Source: Siphonodentalium dalli (lineage: Eukaryota; Mollusca; Scaphopoda; Gadilida; Siphonodentaliidae). From it: a stretch of DNA of 64,000 nucleotides. Where the stretch lies: assembly GCA_032622095.1 (NCBI GenBank), contig CP136063.1, positions 74,069,980 through 74,133,979 of the forward strand, written 5' to 3'. Position 1 is the first letter of the stretch; the number at the start of each line of letters is the position of its first letter. Under the pieces are notes generated by a model. The model was not told where the DNA came from. It saw only the letters and a program-made list of their open reading frames with translations, and did not search any database. This document shows positions 55,793 through 64,000 of this stretch, in pieces. The translations under genes were made by a program, and so were the position numbers.

Positions 55793-57503
55793 CAATAAGT
55801 CTCTAGACTTTTCGTTCCAGTACTAATGAAAATCATAGTAATGTTATGCGGATATAGTTAAGCCATAATTATTAGTGTCATCAAAATCATAATGCTTATT
55901 GTGGAAAAACAAATCTATTTTAAAAAGTTTTAAAATCTTTAAAGGTCCACGTTATAATGACCATATAAGAATTTATAAACTTCAATTAGGTCTCCACGGA
56001 AACATCTATATTAAATAACATTATATTCAGCTTGATGACACAATCAGCTGTGGTACTAAATTTGTTGCTTTCACAGACCCTAGATGGCAAATTAACCCTT
56101 CCATGACTGGAGCTTCCTGAAATCTTTACAGAAACTCTGTGCTTTTCTTATATATGTGAGTCTCCCATATAGGAAGCCTCAAATATATAAGAGAATACAT
56201 TCGCCAAAAAATATTGACCCTTATTTTCTCTTATATATTGGAGACTCGCATATTTAAGAGAATGCACTGGCACAGGTCTTTAATGCCGCACCGGTGCAGC
56301 TCTGTCATGAAACTGTGTCAATTATTGATGATCTAGGTCAAAGAACATTTTTCAGCCAAGCACATTTCATGACAGCTTTCTGTTACCGTGACGACCATGA
56401 TATAAGAATGCCTATAATCCTAACTCAAAATTAGCACAACAAGAATAGCAGTTTATGCTCCATATAAAGGTAATTATTATTGAGGATGAAAGCTTTTAGC
56501 TCTAAGTACAATCATACACCTTATTTAAATTTCATGTGGGCATTTGCCATTAAAACAAGTGTATCTCAAACAATGGTAAGATAAAATTGTTGACAGGTAA
56601 CTAATAAACAGAGCAACACTTATGTTAGGACACGAAAGTGATTATCATACAATTCGAGAATGATTTCAACAAGGGGTGTACAACCATATTTGATATAAAT
56701 GACAGAATCATATACAAAATTCATTAGAATACTTGCTTTGAGCCACATGTTCCAGTATGTTCACACATTATTGGTAGGGCTTACTCTCTAGATCTGGAGC
56801 TTGGAATTCATTAATCTGCTCAAATAAAGTGGATATCATAAATGGACGCACGACCTATCACATAGGCCAGCTACATGTACCGGTATAATCAATTTTAAGG
56901 TGACTCGTAATCCTCAAGCATCATTAGGTAGACATAACAATCTCATTTTTATTAAGTTCCGGCGGCGCTTCTGGTTATTAAAATAGGTTGAAATACTAAT
57001 ATACATATTCTGTAGACTCTTGAAAGACTGTGTCACAAAATTTCAACCACTATTGTTCGTTAGCTAAACAACCACATGTTTTTAGACCAGAAAATATTTG
57101 AAATATAATCAATATTAATCGTATTTCCAGACAGGGGGTCTTTGATTCATATCTAATATTTTATAACCCATTAACTATATAAAACATGTTAACAAAGAGA
57201 TAGACCATCTTTAATCAATGGTCGCATAAAAATTGGGCTTATTCTCACTTATCCGGCAGGGATGTGTGAATGCATCTGAGCCGGCAGGTTATAGTCTGTT
57301 TTTACAATGCGTGACTAGTGATCGCATCGCTGCAAGCAGTGTTTGTTTAAGCAAAGTGTAGCCCAAACTTACCGGCAATGACTGTATATCACGATATGAA
57401 CTCTTGTCACTGAAAACAACTCAAGTGAGTGATTTCCAGAGATCATCATGTTCTCACGCTAACATATAAATTACAGAGGTTCACAAAGACAGATCATATC
57501 AAA
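55793..57503. other. Intergenic DNA with one family B MITE
   Basis: Apart from the MITE at 56092-56321 the stretch shows no supported gene. It may contain the left end of the MULE-type element whose coding remnant begins at 57504, but no terminal inverted repeat could be paired by eye. Confidence 0.5.
56092..56321. mobile_element. TTAA-type MITE, family B, copy 4
   Basis: It starts TTAACCCTTCCATGACTGGA and ends GCTCTGTCATGAAACTGTGT then CAA. Both hairpin modules are decayed (one around 56141-56205, one around 56224-56275). Confidence 0.72.
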
Positions 57504-58511
57504 ATGGCAAACGCTCAAGTACACATCTATTTCATTCCTAATGCTCGCGGTGGTAAATATCTCATCTTTAACAATTATAAGTTCTGTGTTAAGTCTCGAA
57601 GAAACGACAGTGTACATTGGCGATGATGTTCGAAGACATGCAGTGCTACTGTAAATACCAAGAACGACATCGTGACATCATACAAAAGCCAGCATAACCA
57701 CGAATCAGACCAGGCCCAAGTTGCTGCTGAAACCATCATCGCTGAGCTCAAAAACTTAGTTCGACAGACATCCAGACCAGTCACTGCTATCTACCAGGAA
57801 GAAATATCTCTTATGTATATCTTTGGAAATAATAACAATATAGTCTAGTGTTAACAATACACTATAGTCTAGTCTAATTTTATTCTTAAGGAATACATTA
57901 AAAACCAAAACAATTCTTATATATCATAATTGATAGCGCTTTTTATTATATACCGATATATTATATTATTATTTCCCTTTTGCAGATATGCGGACAGACG
58001 AGACACATTCTGACATCATCGCAAAGGTTCCAACATTCCAACAGCTATATTCCATACATGCGTTTATCGACGGCCAGATGCACCCCCTCGTCTACGACCT
58101 ACTACCAGACAAGAAGATTTTTTCGAATCCTCAGCCTGAAAGCAGCAGAATTTTCAACACCACTGACACCAAATTACTGCTATACAGACTTCAAAATCGG
58201 AGCACAGAATGCCATCAGAACAGTATTTCCTGGTGTGATAATGCGAGGATACTATTTCCACTACAGCCAGGCAATTTATAAGTATGCAACAACAAGGGCA
58301 ACTGCTTTACCATTTACTGGGTGGAAGGCGACCACGGTAGACAGACATGGAATCACTTCGACAATGACGGTCCAAGAACAACACAACATGTCGACAATAC
58401 TACAAGTGAGCAATGGTGGTCGCGTCAGACCACAGCAGAGAAAATACAGGAGCGTCAACAACAGCCTTCGTCATTACAAGAGAGTCTATAGAGAAGGGCA
58501 GTTGGGGGTGT
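57504..58511 (+). pseudogene. FLYWCH-finger MULE-type transposase remnant
   Basis: The first part reads MANAQVHIYFIPNARGGKYL then IFNNYKFCVKSRRNDSVHWR, an in-frame TGA at 57624-57626, then CSKTCSATVNTKND...SYKSQHNHESD. It has the FLYWCH zinc-finger pattern (GGxxLxxxxxxFxxxxxxxxxxxWxCxxxCxAxxxT...HNH). After about 130 non-coding bases ending TTCCCTTTTGCAG (a possible intron acceptor at 57985), the second part contains GQMHPLVYDLLPDK, then in another frame RFFRILSLKAAEF and YTDFKIGAQNAIRTVFPGVI then MRGYYFHYSQAIYK, and in a third frame WVEGDHGRQTWNHFD. These match the MULE transposase domain (TDFExAxxxAxxxxFPxxxxxGCxFHxxQAxxR). Frameshifts and the stop make it a pseudogene. Confidence 0.82.
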
Positions 58512-58927
58512 TAGATTATTTAGATTCATGTGGAAATTTTTCTGGCTTTTGATGTGTTGTATTGTATGTGATGATTATTATGTTGTGTAAATGTATTATA
58601 TTATATAAATGTATTATATTATATAAATGTATTAAATATATAAATAATATAATATAATAAATCGTTAAGTGCAACTGTTGTTCAAATGGTCCCCAAATGG
58701 AATACCGGTAAATCAGCCCAAATGTTGCTTAAATAAAAAAAACTGTAAAACAGTTAAAAACCTAAGTAACTGCAGATACAGACTATAAGCGGCAACTCTT
58801 TCATGTTGAGGATTATCACACCTACCTCCGATACAATACCTGCCGGACAAGTGAGAACATCTCAAAAATTGCACCTGTAGTCCATGGGAAGAAAACCGTT
58901 TATGGTACGACATTATTTGATGATCAA
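58512..58927. other. Intergenic, AT-rich
   Basis: It holds a short ATTATATTATATAAATGT repeat at about 58590-58660 and otherwise no recognisable feature. Confidence 0.6.
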
Positions 58928-59078
58928 CCCTTTCAGTGCCAAGTCCGATTTTTGTATATTTCCTTGATCATTTTTCAAATTTATTGATTATAATAATGTG
59001 ATTATTATAATCAATAAATTTGAAAAATGATCAAGGAAATATGGGTCGATACAAAAATCGGACTTGGCACTGAAAGGG
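58928..59078. mobile_element. Palindromic MITE, 151 bp, CCCTTTCAGTGCC ends
   Basis: CCCTTTCAGTGCCAAGTCCG then ATTTTTGTA... pairs with ...ACAAAAATCGGACTTGGCAC then TGAAAGGG. The inner arms, TTTCCTTGATCATTTTTCAA then ATTTATTGATTATAAT, are perfect around a short ATGTG loop. The CCCTTT end and near-TTAA flanks (TCAA left, TGAA right) resemble families A and B. Confidence 0.78.
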
Positions 59079-59631
59079 TGAAAACAAAGATAAAGGGGTG
59101 CGTGAAGTTTTTAATTAGTTTCACGTTAAGATAATGTAATATACATTTTACGGATAGTTGCGCGATATTCTGTTTCCGATTCCAGAATTTCAATGAATAT
59201 AAATGGCGCCGGGATTGCTCGGGGTCTAATTTTTGTGTTCGAAGTTGTATTTTTTATGACTTCAATGCATCTTTCTGAGACATATAAGGTTCGTATTTAT
59301 TAACCTATTTTGATACCGGGAAACATATTAGTAAGAGAATATTATTAGGTGTATTTTGGAGTGAAAATCGCCATGTGGCTTTAAACGCCATTCATATTAT
59401 GCTGAACGGCCCGTAACAGATTCGCATTTATAGAAACAAAACTTATAAATATTTTTCTCAAAGGCAATCTGTCACAGTAATAGCTATATGAATGTGGGAA
59501 TGATTTATAGGAGGGAGGAATGAAAAGGAGGGAAAACAATGGAATAAGTAAGTAAACCCAAAATGCCATTTTCCGTATGGGAAAAATATAGAAATGCCTG
59601 CACAAATGTAAATCAAGTCCATTAAAGCCCT
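59079..59631. other. Intergenic stretch without features
   Basis: AT-rich; no gene, repeat or regulatory element that I can support. Confidence 0.6.
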
Positions 59632-59790
59632 TTAACCCTTACATGTCTGGATCTTCCTGAAATTTTGCGAAAACCCTGTGCCAACGCAGTCTCTTATATA
59701 TGCGAGTCTCCCATAGGAAGCCCCGCATATATAAGAGAATGCATTGACATAACAATATTTACAATAACCTTGTAAGCCAGTGCAACCTTT
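59632..59790. mobile_element. TTAA-type MITE, family B, copy 5 (right half lost)
   Basis: It starts TTAACCCTTACATGTCTGGA and has the first hairpin (59681-59746) and the linker CTTGTAAGCCAGTGCA, after which the similarity ends. The second hairpin and the right terminus are missing. Confidence 0.72.
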
Positions 59791-60835
59791 CACACCACTC
59801 TGTCGTTCTATGTTTATTGCACAAAAAAGCTTACAATTTACTAAAATGTAGGCTGACATTACTCAAATTAATTAAACAGACTAGTGATTTGCGAAGACCG
59901 TACCTCCAGTGAAGACCTATTGAGTGTTTTGAAACTTTCTGTAATTGCTGAATTTCACAAAAATTAAGGGCCCACTTAATTTTCTAATGCCCAGAACATA
60001 TTATAAACAACATATTCCATATTTTACCATTTGGAAGAGGAACCAAAAATATATGTATTCCACCACAATACGGAACAGCTGTGGCCTAGGAGTGTCCACC
60101 AAGTGACAGAGATTCTCAGATTCACCCCAAGACTCCCCCCCCATTATTTACCCCAGAATGCAACTAAGAGATATAGTTATTCCCCTTCCATTGAGAATAA
60201 TAAACTGGCAGTAGACCAGATGAAAAGTAAGCACAGAGACCAGATCAAAAGTAAGCACAGAACACATGTCGATACAAAAACAACATGTTCACAGTTTATT
60301 CGACTGGATAAGTAAGTCGATAATACAATGTTTTGGAACTTTTTCTTTCATATGGTATATTATATGGAATATGTTGTATTTATTACACTCCTATGCGCGA
60401 TTACCATTGAAAACGCTGTTAATTAAAATTGGTAATGTCACTAGTGAATTATGTCATTTCCCGTGACCTCATTGACGTTACGTCGCTTACTGATCTAGAC
60501 TGAATTTTCTATGGTTGATCTTTATCCACATCGGGACTTTTAAGCATTCATTCTGTGTGTTTTAATCATATTTGGCGAACCAAATTGATGCAGAAGTGTA
60601 ATAAATAGAGTAATCAATTAGTTCCGAGAATTACGTTCAATAATTCACTCGAGGCGAGAGACGTTTGGGTAAGAAACTCGTGCGCTAACGCGCACTCGTT
60701 TCTTACCGACGTCTCTCACCTCTCGTGAATTATTTAACGTAATTCTCGGAACCAATTGATTACTCTCTATATAATGTGATCTGGTGATTCGAAATTTAAG
60801 TGGGCCTTTAAGCAATGGGTGTGCAATAAATAACA
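59791..60835. other. Region downstream of the anoctamin stop codon
   Basis: It would include the 3' UTR of the minus-strand gene. The palindrome at 60611-60762 lies within it. A 94-codon plus-strand open frame (60031-60315) has no family I recognise; its near repeat MKSKHRDQIKSKHRTHV comes from a 21-bp direct repeat. I would not call it a gene. A minus-strand AATAAA lies at 60379-60384, but its use is uncertain. Confidence 0.45.
60611..60762. mobile_element. Palindromic MITE in the presumed 3' UTR
   Basis: TAATCAATTAGTTCCGAGAA then TTACGTT and CGAGAGACGT pair with the inverted right arm ACGTCTCTC...AACGTAATTCTCGGAACC then AATTGATTA. The centre AAACTCGTGCGCTAACGCGC then ACTCGTTT is an independent small hairpin. 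Confidence 0.75.
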
Positions 60836-61048
60836 TTATGCAATGAGTCGAGAGTGATTGTCAGGATGATGAATTGGAGTCTGCGTCGATGAATGCACGA
60901 GCTGTGGTCTGTGTATTGATGATGCGCTGGGAGAAGCCTGCATGAATGGATTGGTATTATTGGTCGGAGAAACAGGACTCATGTGATCTGTTGAGTGCAT
61001 GTTGGACGATGTAGCAAACATACTGCTGGATTTCTGAGATTCCATTCT
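60836..61048 (-). CDS. Anoctamin-like terminal coding exon
   Basis: On the minus strand the acceptor CTTTTTCATTTACAG precedes AGA (61046-61048). The exon codes R followed by MESQKSSSMFATSSNMHSTD then HMSPVSPTNNTNPF...HHPDNHSRLIA and stops at 60836-60838. It is low-complexity, rich in S, H, T and P, as expected for a disordered cytosolic tail. The in-frame join to the exon at 63606 supports it; on composition alone it would not be convincing. Confidence 0.65.
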   Translation of the reverse strand, partial: RMESQKSSSMFATSSNMHSTDHMSPVSPTNNTNPFMQASPSASSIHRPQLVHSSTQTPIHHPDNHSRLIA

Positions 61049-61460
61049 CTGTAAATGAAAAAGTTAATTTAATGTTTTGCTTCCGGTAAACTGCAAACAT
61101 AAGGAAAACCAAATTTTCCATCACTCCTGTTCATTAAGACCTAAAGGAGCCCAAAAATAGTGTCGGTCGATAGGTTTTTATTTTACCAGATGGCTGAATG
61201 AACAAACAAAGTGCCTTCAAATTTGTTTATCTTTGTCCACTTAAGCGATGGTTTGAGTCATTTCTACATGGCAACAAAGAATAAAAAGGAAGGTGGGCAC
61301 GATTTCCATGGGCGCGTCATATTTTACACTATTCTGAACTCCTCGACCCTTGACATTACGGTATATGAAAAAAAGATTTGTTTAAAATAAAATTTGGTGA
61401 GTTTTGGGCATGGCGGTCAATTTAGGAGAGGCAAACATTTTTTTATAATGCCGAAATCAT

Positions 61461-61710
61461 ATAACCCTTACATGACTGGAGCTTCCTGAAATATTACGAA
61501 AACCCTGTGCCATTGCATTCTCTTATATATGCGAGTCACCGAAAGGGCATCTTGCATATATAAGAGAATGCATTGGCCTAACAATATTTAGCTTCAACTT
61601 GTAAGCCAGTGCATTCTCTTATATATGTGAGGCTCCCTATGGGAGACTAGCATAAAAAAGAGAATGCAACGGCACCAGCACCAGCACAGGTCCCGTCATG
61701 AAAGGGTTAA
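61461..61710. mobile_element. TTAA-type MITE, family B, copy 6
   Basis: The left end is ATAACCCTTACATGACTGGA (target mutated to ATAA) and the right end GGTCCCGTCATGAAAGGG then TTAA at 61707-61710. It has two hairpin modules: 61510-61576, and 61610 to about 61672 (decayed). The right part has gained a CACCAG duplication. Confidence 0.78.
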
Positions 61711-62933
61711 CAACCTTATAGACACTGATAGTAGATTATATGCTGATCATTCTTCTCGAAAAATGCCCATCGACAAACATAACTGTCAGCGAATTATATA
61801 CATTAATAATTTAATCATAAGCTGTCAATCCATGGAATACTGTGAAACAATTGGCTGCAACACACTGTGAGTTAGGTTATATCTCGATAACCTAAATTCC
61901 TTGATTACTTTCTGCGCTACAGAAACAACAGTAGCGTCGAGTGACCACGCATATACCGCGTGCCTAAAAATTTACCTGGAAACTGTTTGATACTTCCTAC
62001 GATTTAACATGAAATTTCGGTGCTGCATTATAATTCCTTCGGTATGACCCTATTGACAATAACTATAATAGATGCTAATATTCAGTGCACAAGATACCAG
62101 ACAAATCAACCAGATTTAATTTTGCAAAGAAATGAACACTGAAATTAAAACCAACACGGGTTTGTCACTGCGGTCGAATATATCAATACCACGTGCAAGT
62201 AATTGCAGCTGCGCGGTGGGACGCACGCGAGTCATGATCAGTTGCGACTAGCCAATCATAAACTCTGAATGACAACGCGATTTCATCACTCGGTGAACAC
62301 TTAGTTTGAGTGACAGGTGTCTCTTTCAACTTAACGTGTCTTTTTTTTTTTTATCCGAAAGTCTCAAAGTTATACACTCGTTTTACTTCCAACTTCTACT
62401 TTTTGCTGGTTCTCCTGTGATATGACGGATTAAATTATAAGAAATAACTCTTGTTTCAATTAAGGTTATGAGTTATAACCTAAAAGTTTGAAGATAAATT
62501 TTCTATAACTGCGCTACGCTTATTTCTTAATTATTGTGGATTGAATAAATTATATCAACAAAGCCTGAAAAATTCTTCAACAACAAGATACTGAACTGAG
62601 CCAACAAGCATGACTTGTCAACTTGGTCAGGTGGTCAGACAACACAAGCTTGACTCATTGATATTGATCTTGTCTTTACAATACAAATACGATTATTTTA
62701 TTATGGTCAATCAAGACACCATTTCAGGCAAAACAATTACCCTTAAGAATGTAACATAAAGGAAATAAAGAGATAATTATGATTACGTTCATTAGTGAGA
62801 ATTAGTATGAAAAATAGTCCCCATCCTGCCCTCTATAACATGTAGTAATAAGATGTTTATAGAGTGCTAAGTTTCACATGTCAGTAAACATTTAGATAAA
62901 ATAATAAAATAACAGATTCCCGTTGCAGGTGCA

Positions 62934-62970
62934 CAACCCTAACCCCTAACCCTAATCCTAAACCTATTGA
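62934..62970. repeat. Telomere-like interstitial patch
   Basis: AACCCTAACCCCTAACCCTA then ATCCTAAACCT is a degenerate four- to five-unit (CCCTAA)n run in the intron. It is short and could have arisen by chance repair or from a repeat end. Confidence 0.7.
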
Positions 62971-63605
62971 CTGAAAAATGTAGGAATAAAAGCTCGGACA
63001 AAATTAAGCAAAAAAGGTCCGACTGACATCATAATCGCAGGTGCATAGGTTCCCATGGTGGTTGATGTCCGTGCCAGGTTTCACGGAATATGATAAAAAA
63101 ACGATTGAGAAAAACTCCGGACAAATTTGTGTCCACCTACGACAGATGGACGATGGACGGACGGACAGGCTGATTCCAGTATATCGTTGCTGTGGTTTAA
63201 TTACATAGACGAAAACCTGGAGGATCAAAATTAATGAGCTATGTCCTTTTAGCTAATTATAACCCTGGCCATTCCATCATATAATATACTATCCTAGCCC
63301 TATCATATCCAGGATCCCCATCTAATCCAATTCTATAAATCAATCCATCCATTTTAATCTATTTACTTGCCTTGAGAGGAGTGTGGTTTGGCGTGAAGTG
63401 CCCTGGATGGTCGAAAAGATTGAGTGGTCTTTTCCTTCACCCCACGATTTGATGATTTGAGGATATCTGAAAATCATCATGTCCGAATGAGGCAAAATTG
63501 AATTGGATGTTGTATGGGGAAAGAGCACACATCTTTAATATGGGGTGTGGGTGTGTCCTACATGTAGGTGTCCCTTTAAATTGGATGTTTGTGTAGTTCA
63601 CTTAC

Positions 63606-63716
63606 CTTTAGGGCTACTCTGCGCTTGTATTCCAAATGAGCTTTCTCCTTGGCAATCCATTCAGGTAAAGCAGGGAATGCGAAGTGTATTGTGAACTTTA
63701 TACCAATTACTAGATG
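63606..63716 (-). CDS. Anoctamin-like penultimate coding exon
   Basis: On the minus strand the acceptor TATTTTACTTCCAG precedes CATCTAG (63710-63716) and the donor GTAAGT follows after 63606; 111 nt, phase 0 on both sides. It codes HLVIGIKFTIHFAFPALPEW then IAKEKAHLEYKRRVALK. The first part is the end of a membrane helix, then P-x-x-P and an amphipathic charged helix, as in the C-terminal region of anoctamins. The acceptor and first bases are partly duplicated about 80 bp upstream (63785-63815). Confidence 0.7.
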
Positions 63717-63784
63717 CTGGAAGTAAAATATAGGTCTTTGTAAATAAAACAGCGAGTTGTAAAACAACATCGGTGAACTTTTGT

Positions 63785-63815
63785 CAAATTACTAGATGCT
63801 GGAAAGGAAAAATTG
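63785..63815 (-). repeat. Duplicated splice acceptor / exon start
   Basis: AATTACTAGATGCTGGAA (63788-63805) repeats the acceptor junction of the exon at 63606-63716 (AATTACTAGATGCTGGAA at 63706-63723). Similarity extends on the exon side (GTGAACTTT). On the minus strand it offers a second AG acceptor followed by four matching codons and then a TGA stop. Confidence 0.75.
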
Positions 63816-63874
63816 GTACCAGTACTTAAGCCGAGTAAATAAAAATTATGTGCTCTCAGGCACCTCTCTTGTCA

Positions 63875-64000
63875 TTAACCCTTTCATACCTAGAGCCTTC
63901 CTGAAATTTTGCGAAAACCCTGTGCCAATGCATTCTCTTACATATGCGAGTCTCCCATACGGTACCTCGCATATATAAGAGAATACATTGGCCTAACAAT
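63875..64000. mobile_element. TTAA-type MITE, family B, copy 7 (cut by window edge)
   Basis: TTAACCCTTTCATACCTAGA then GCCTTCCTGAAATTTTGCG leads into a closed hairpin module (63925-63991) and CCTAACAAT. The right half lies outside the window. Confidence 0.75.

Larger units (their letters stand above)
61049..63605. other. Anoctamin-like gene intron
   Basis: It contains a family B MITE (61461-61710), a telomere-like patch (62934-62970) and otherwise AT-rich DNA. Around 63140-63165 is a GACGGACGGACAGG-like run typical of a dispersed repeat. No additional exon of the gene was recognised. Confidence 0.6.
60836..64000 (-). other. Anoctamin (TMEM16)-like gene, 3' two coding exons in window
   Basis: Two minus-strand exons join in phase 0 across a 2.56-kb intron. 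The spliced end reads ...HLVIGIKFTIHFAFPALPEW then IAKEKAHLEYKRRVALK|RME then a serine/histidine/proline-rich tail of about 70 residues and a stop. The pattern (K)F xIHxxxPxxPxWxxxExAxxEYxRRxAxK is what I know from the C-terminal end of ANO8-type anoctamins after the last membrane helix. Anoctamins are 10-TM chloride channels, lipid scramblases or ER-plasma membrane tethers. All other exons lie to the right of the window. Confidence 0.6.

Noticed and set aside
57980-58552. 190-codon plus-strand frame treated as one intact gene
   Set aside because: The MULE motifs are distributed over three frames in this segment, so the long frame is only partly the original reading frame.
60031-60315. 94-codon plus-strand frame downstream of the anoctamin gene
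   Set aside because: No recognisable domain; part of its repeat comes from a short direct repeat, and it is antisense to the presumed 3' UTR.

Overview
The window is eukaryotic, AT-rich animal DNA, most likely from a marine invertebrate. The grounds are long spliced genes, very many palindromic MITEs, and abundant ACATGTAC and ACCGGTAC words of the kind common in molluscs and other lophotrochozoans. The phylum is inference; no sequence comparison could be run.

Two host genes can be assembled exon by exon. (1) A plus-strand SLC17-family anion transporter gene enters from the left edge. Nine consecutive exons (462-576, 2526-2613, 4558-4644, 28475-28614, 30004-30153, 35321-35453, 40223-40339, 41235-41362, 44738-44932) join in frame with AG/GT borders. 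They encode about 383 residues from roughly TM3/TM4 to the stop codon; the 5' exons lie outside the window. (2) A minus-strand gene enters from the right edge. Its last two coding exons (63606-63716 and 60836-61048) join in frame and resemble the C-terminus of an anoctamin (TMEM16, ANO8-like). The two genes are convergent, with about 16 kb between them.

Almost everything else is repeats. Intron 3 of the transporter gene (23.8 kb) holds two minisatellites, a 2.1 kb foldback element, a LINE reverse-transcriptase tail, TTA/TAA-flanked and TA-flanked MITEs, and a decayed Ty3/gypsy element on the minus strand in the order protease, RT, integrase, tail. Later introns hold a 3.8 kb inverted-end block with an internal satellite, nested foldbacks and more MITEs. 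The intergenic region carries a decayed FLYWCH/MULE-type transposase and many TTAA- or TA-flanked palindromes.

The most notable item is a complete 3,177 bp element at 35504-38680 inside intron 6. It has 400-460 bp terminal inverted repeats, a perfect 6-bp target duplication (CGTGTG), and minus-strand cargo with a zinc finger and a P-loop packaging-type ATPase of Polinton or Polinton-like-virus style, broken by frameshifts. Its cargo sits exactly between the two arms of a hairpin module (CCAATGCATTCTCTTATA...) that recurs as a closed hairpin in several otherwise different repeat families of this window. This suggests that one palindromic module is shared between a virus-like element and short non-autonomous elements.
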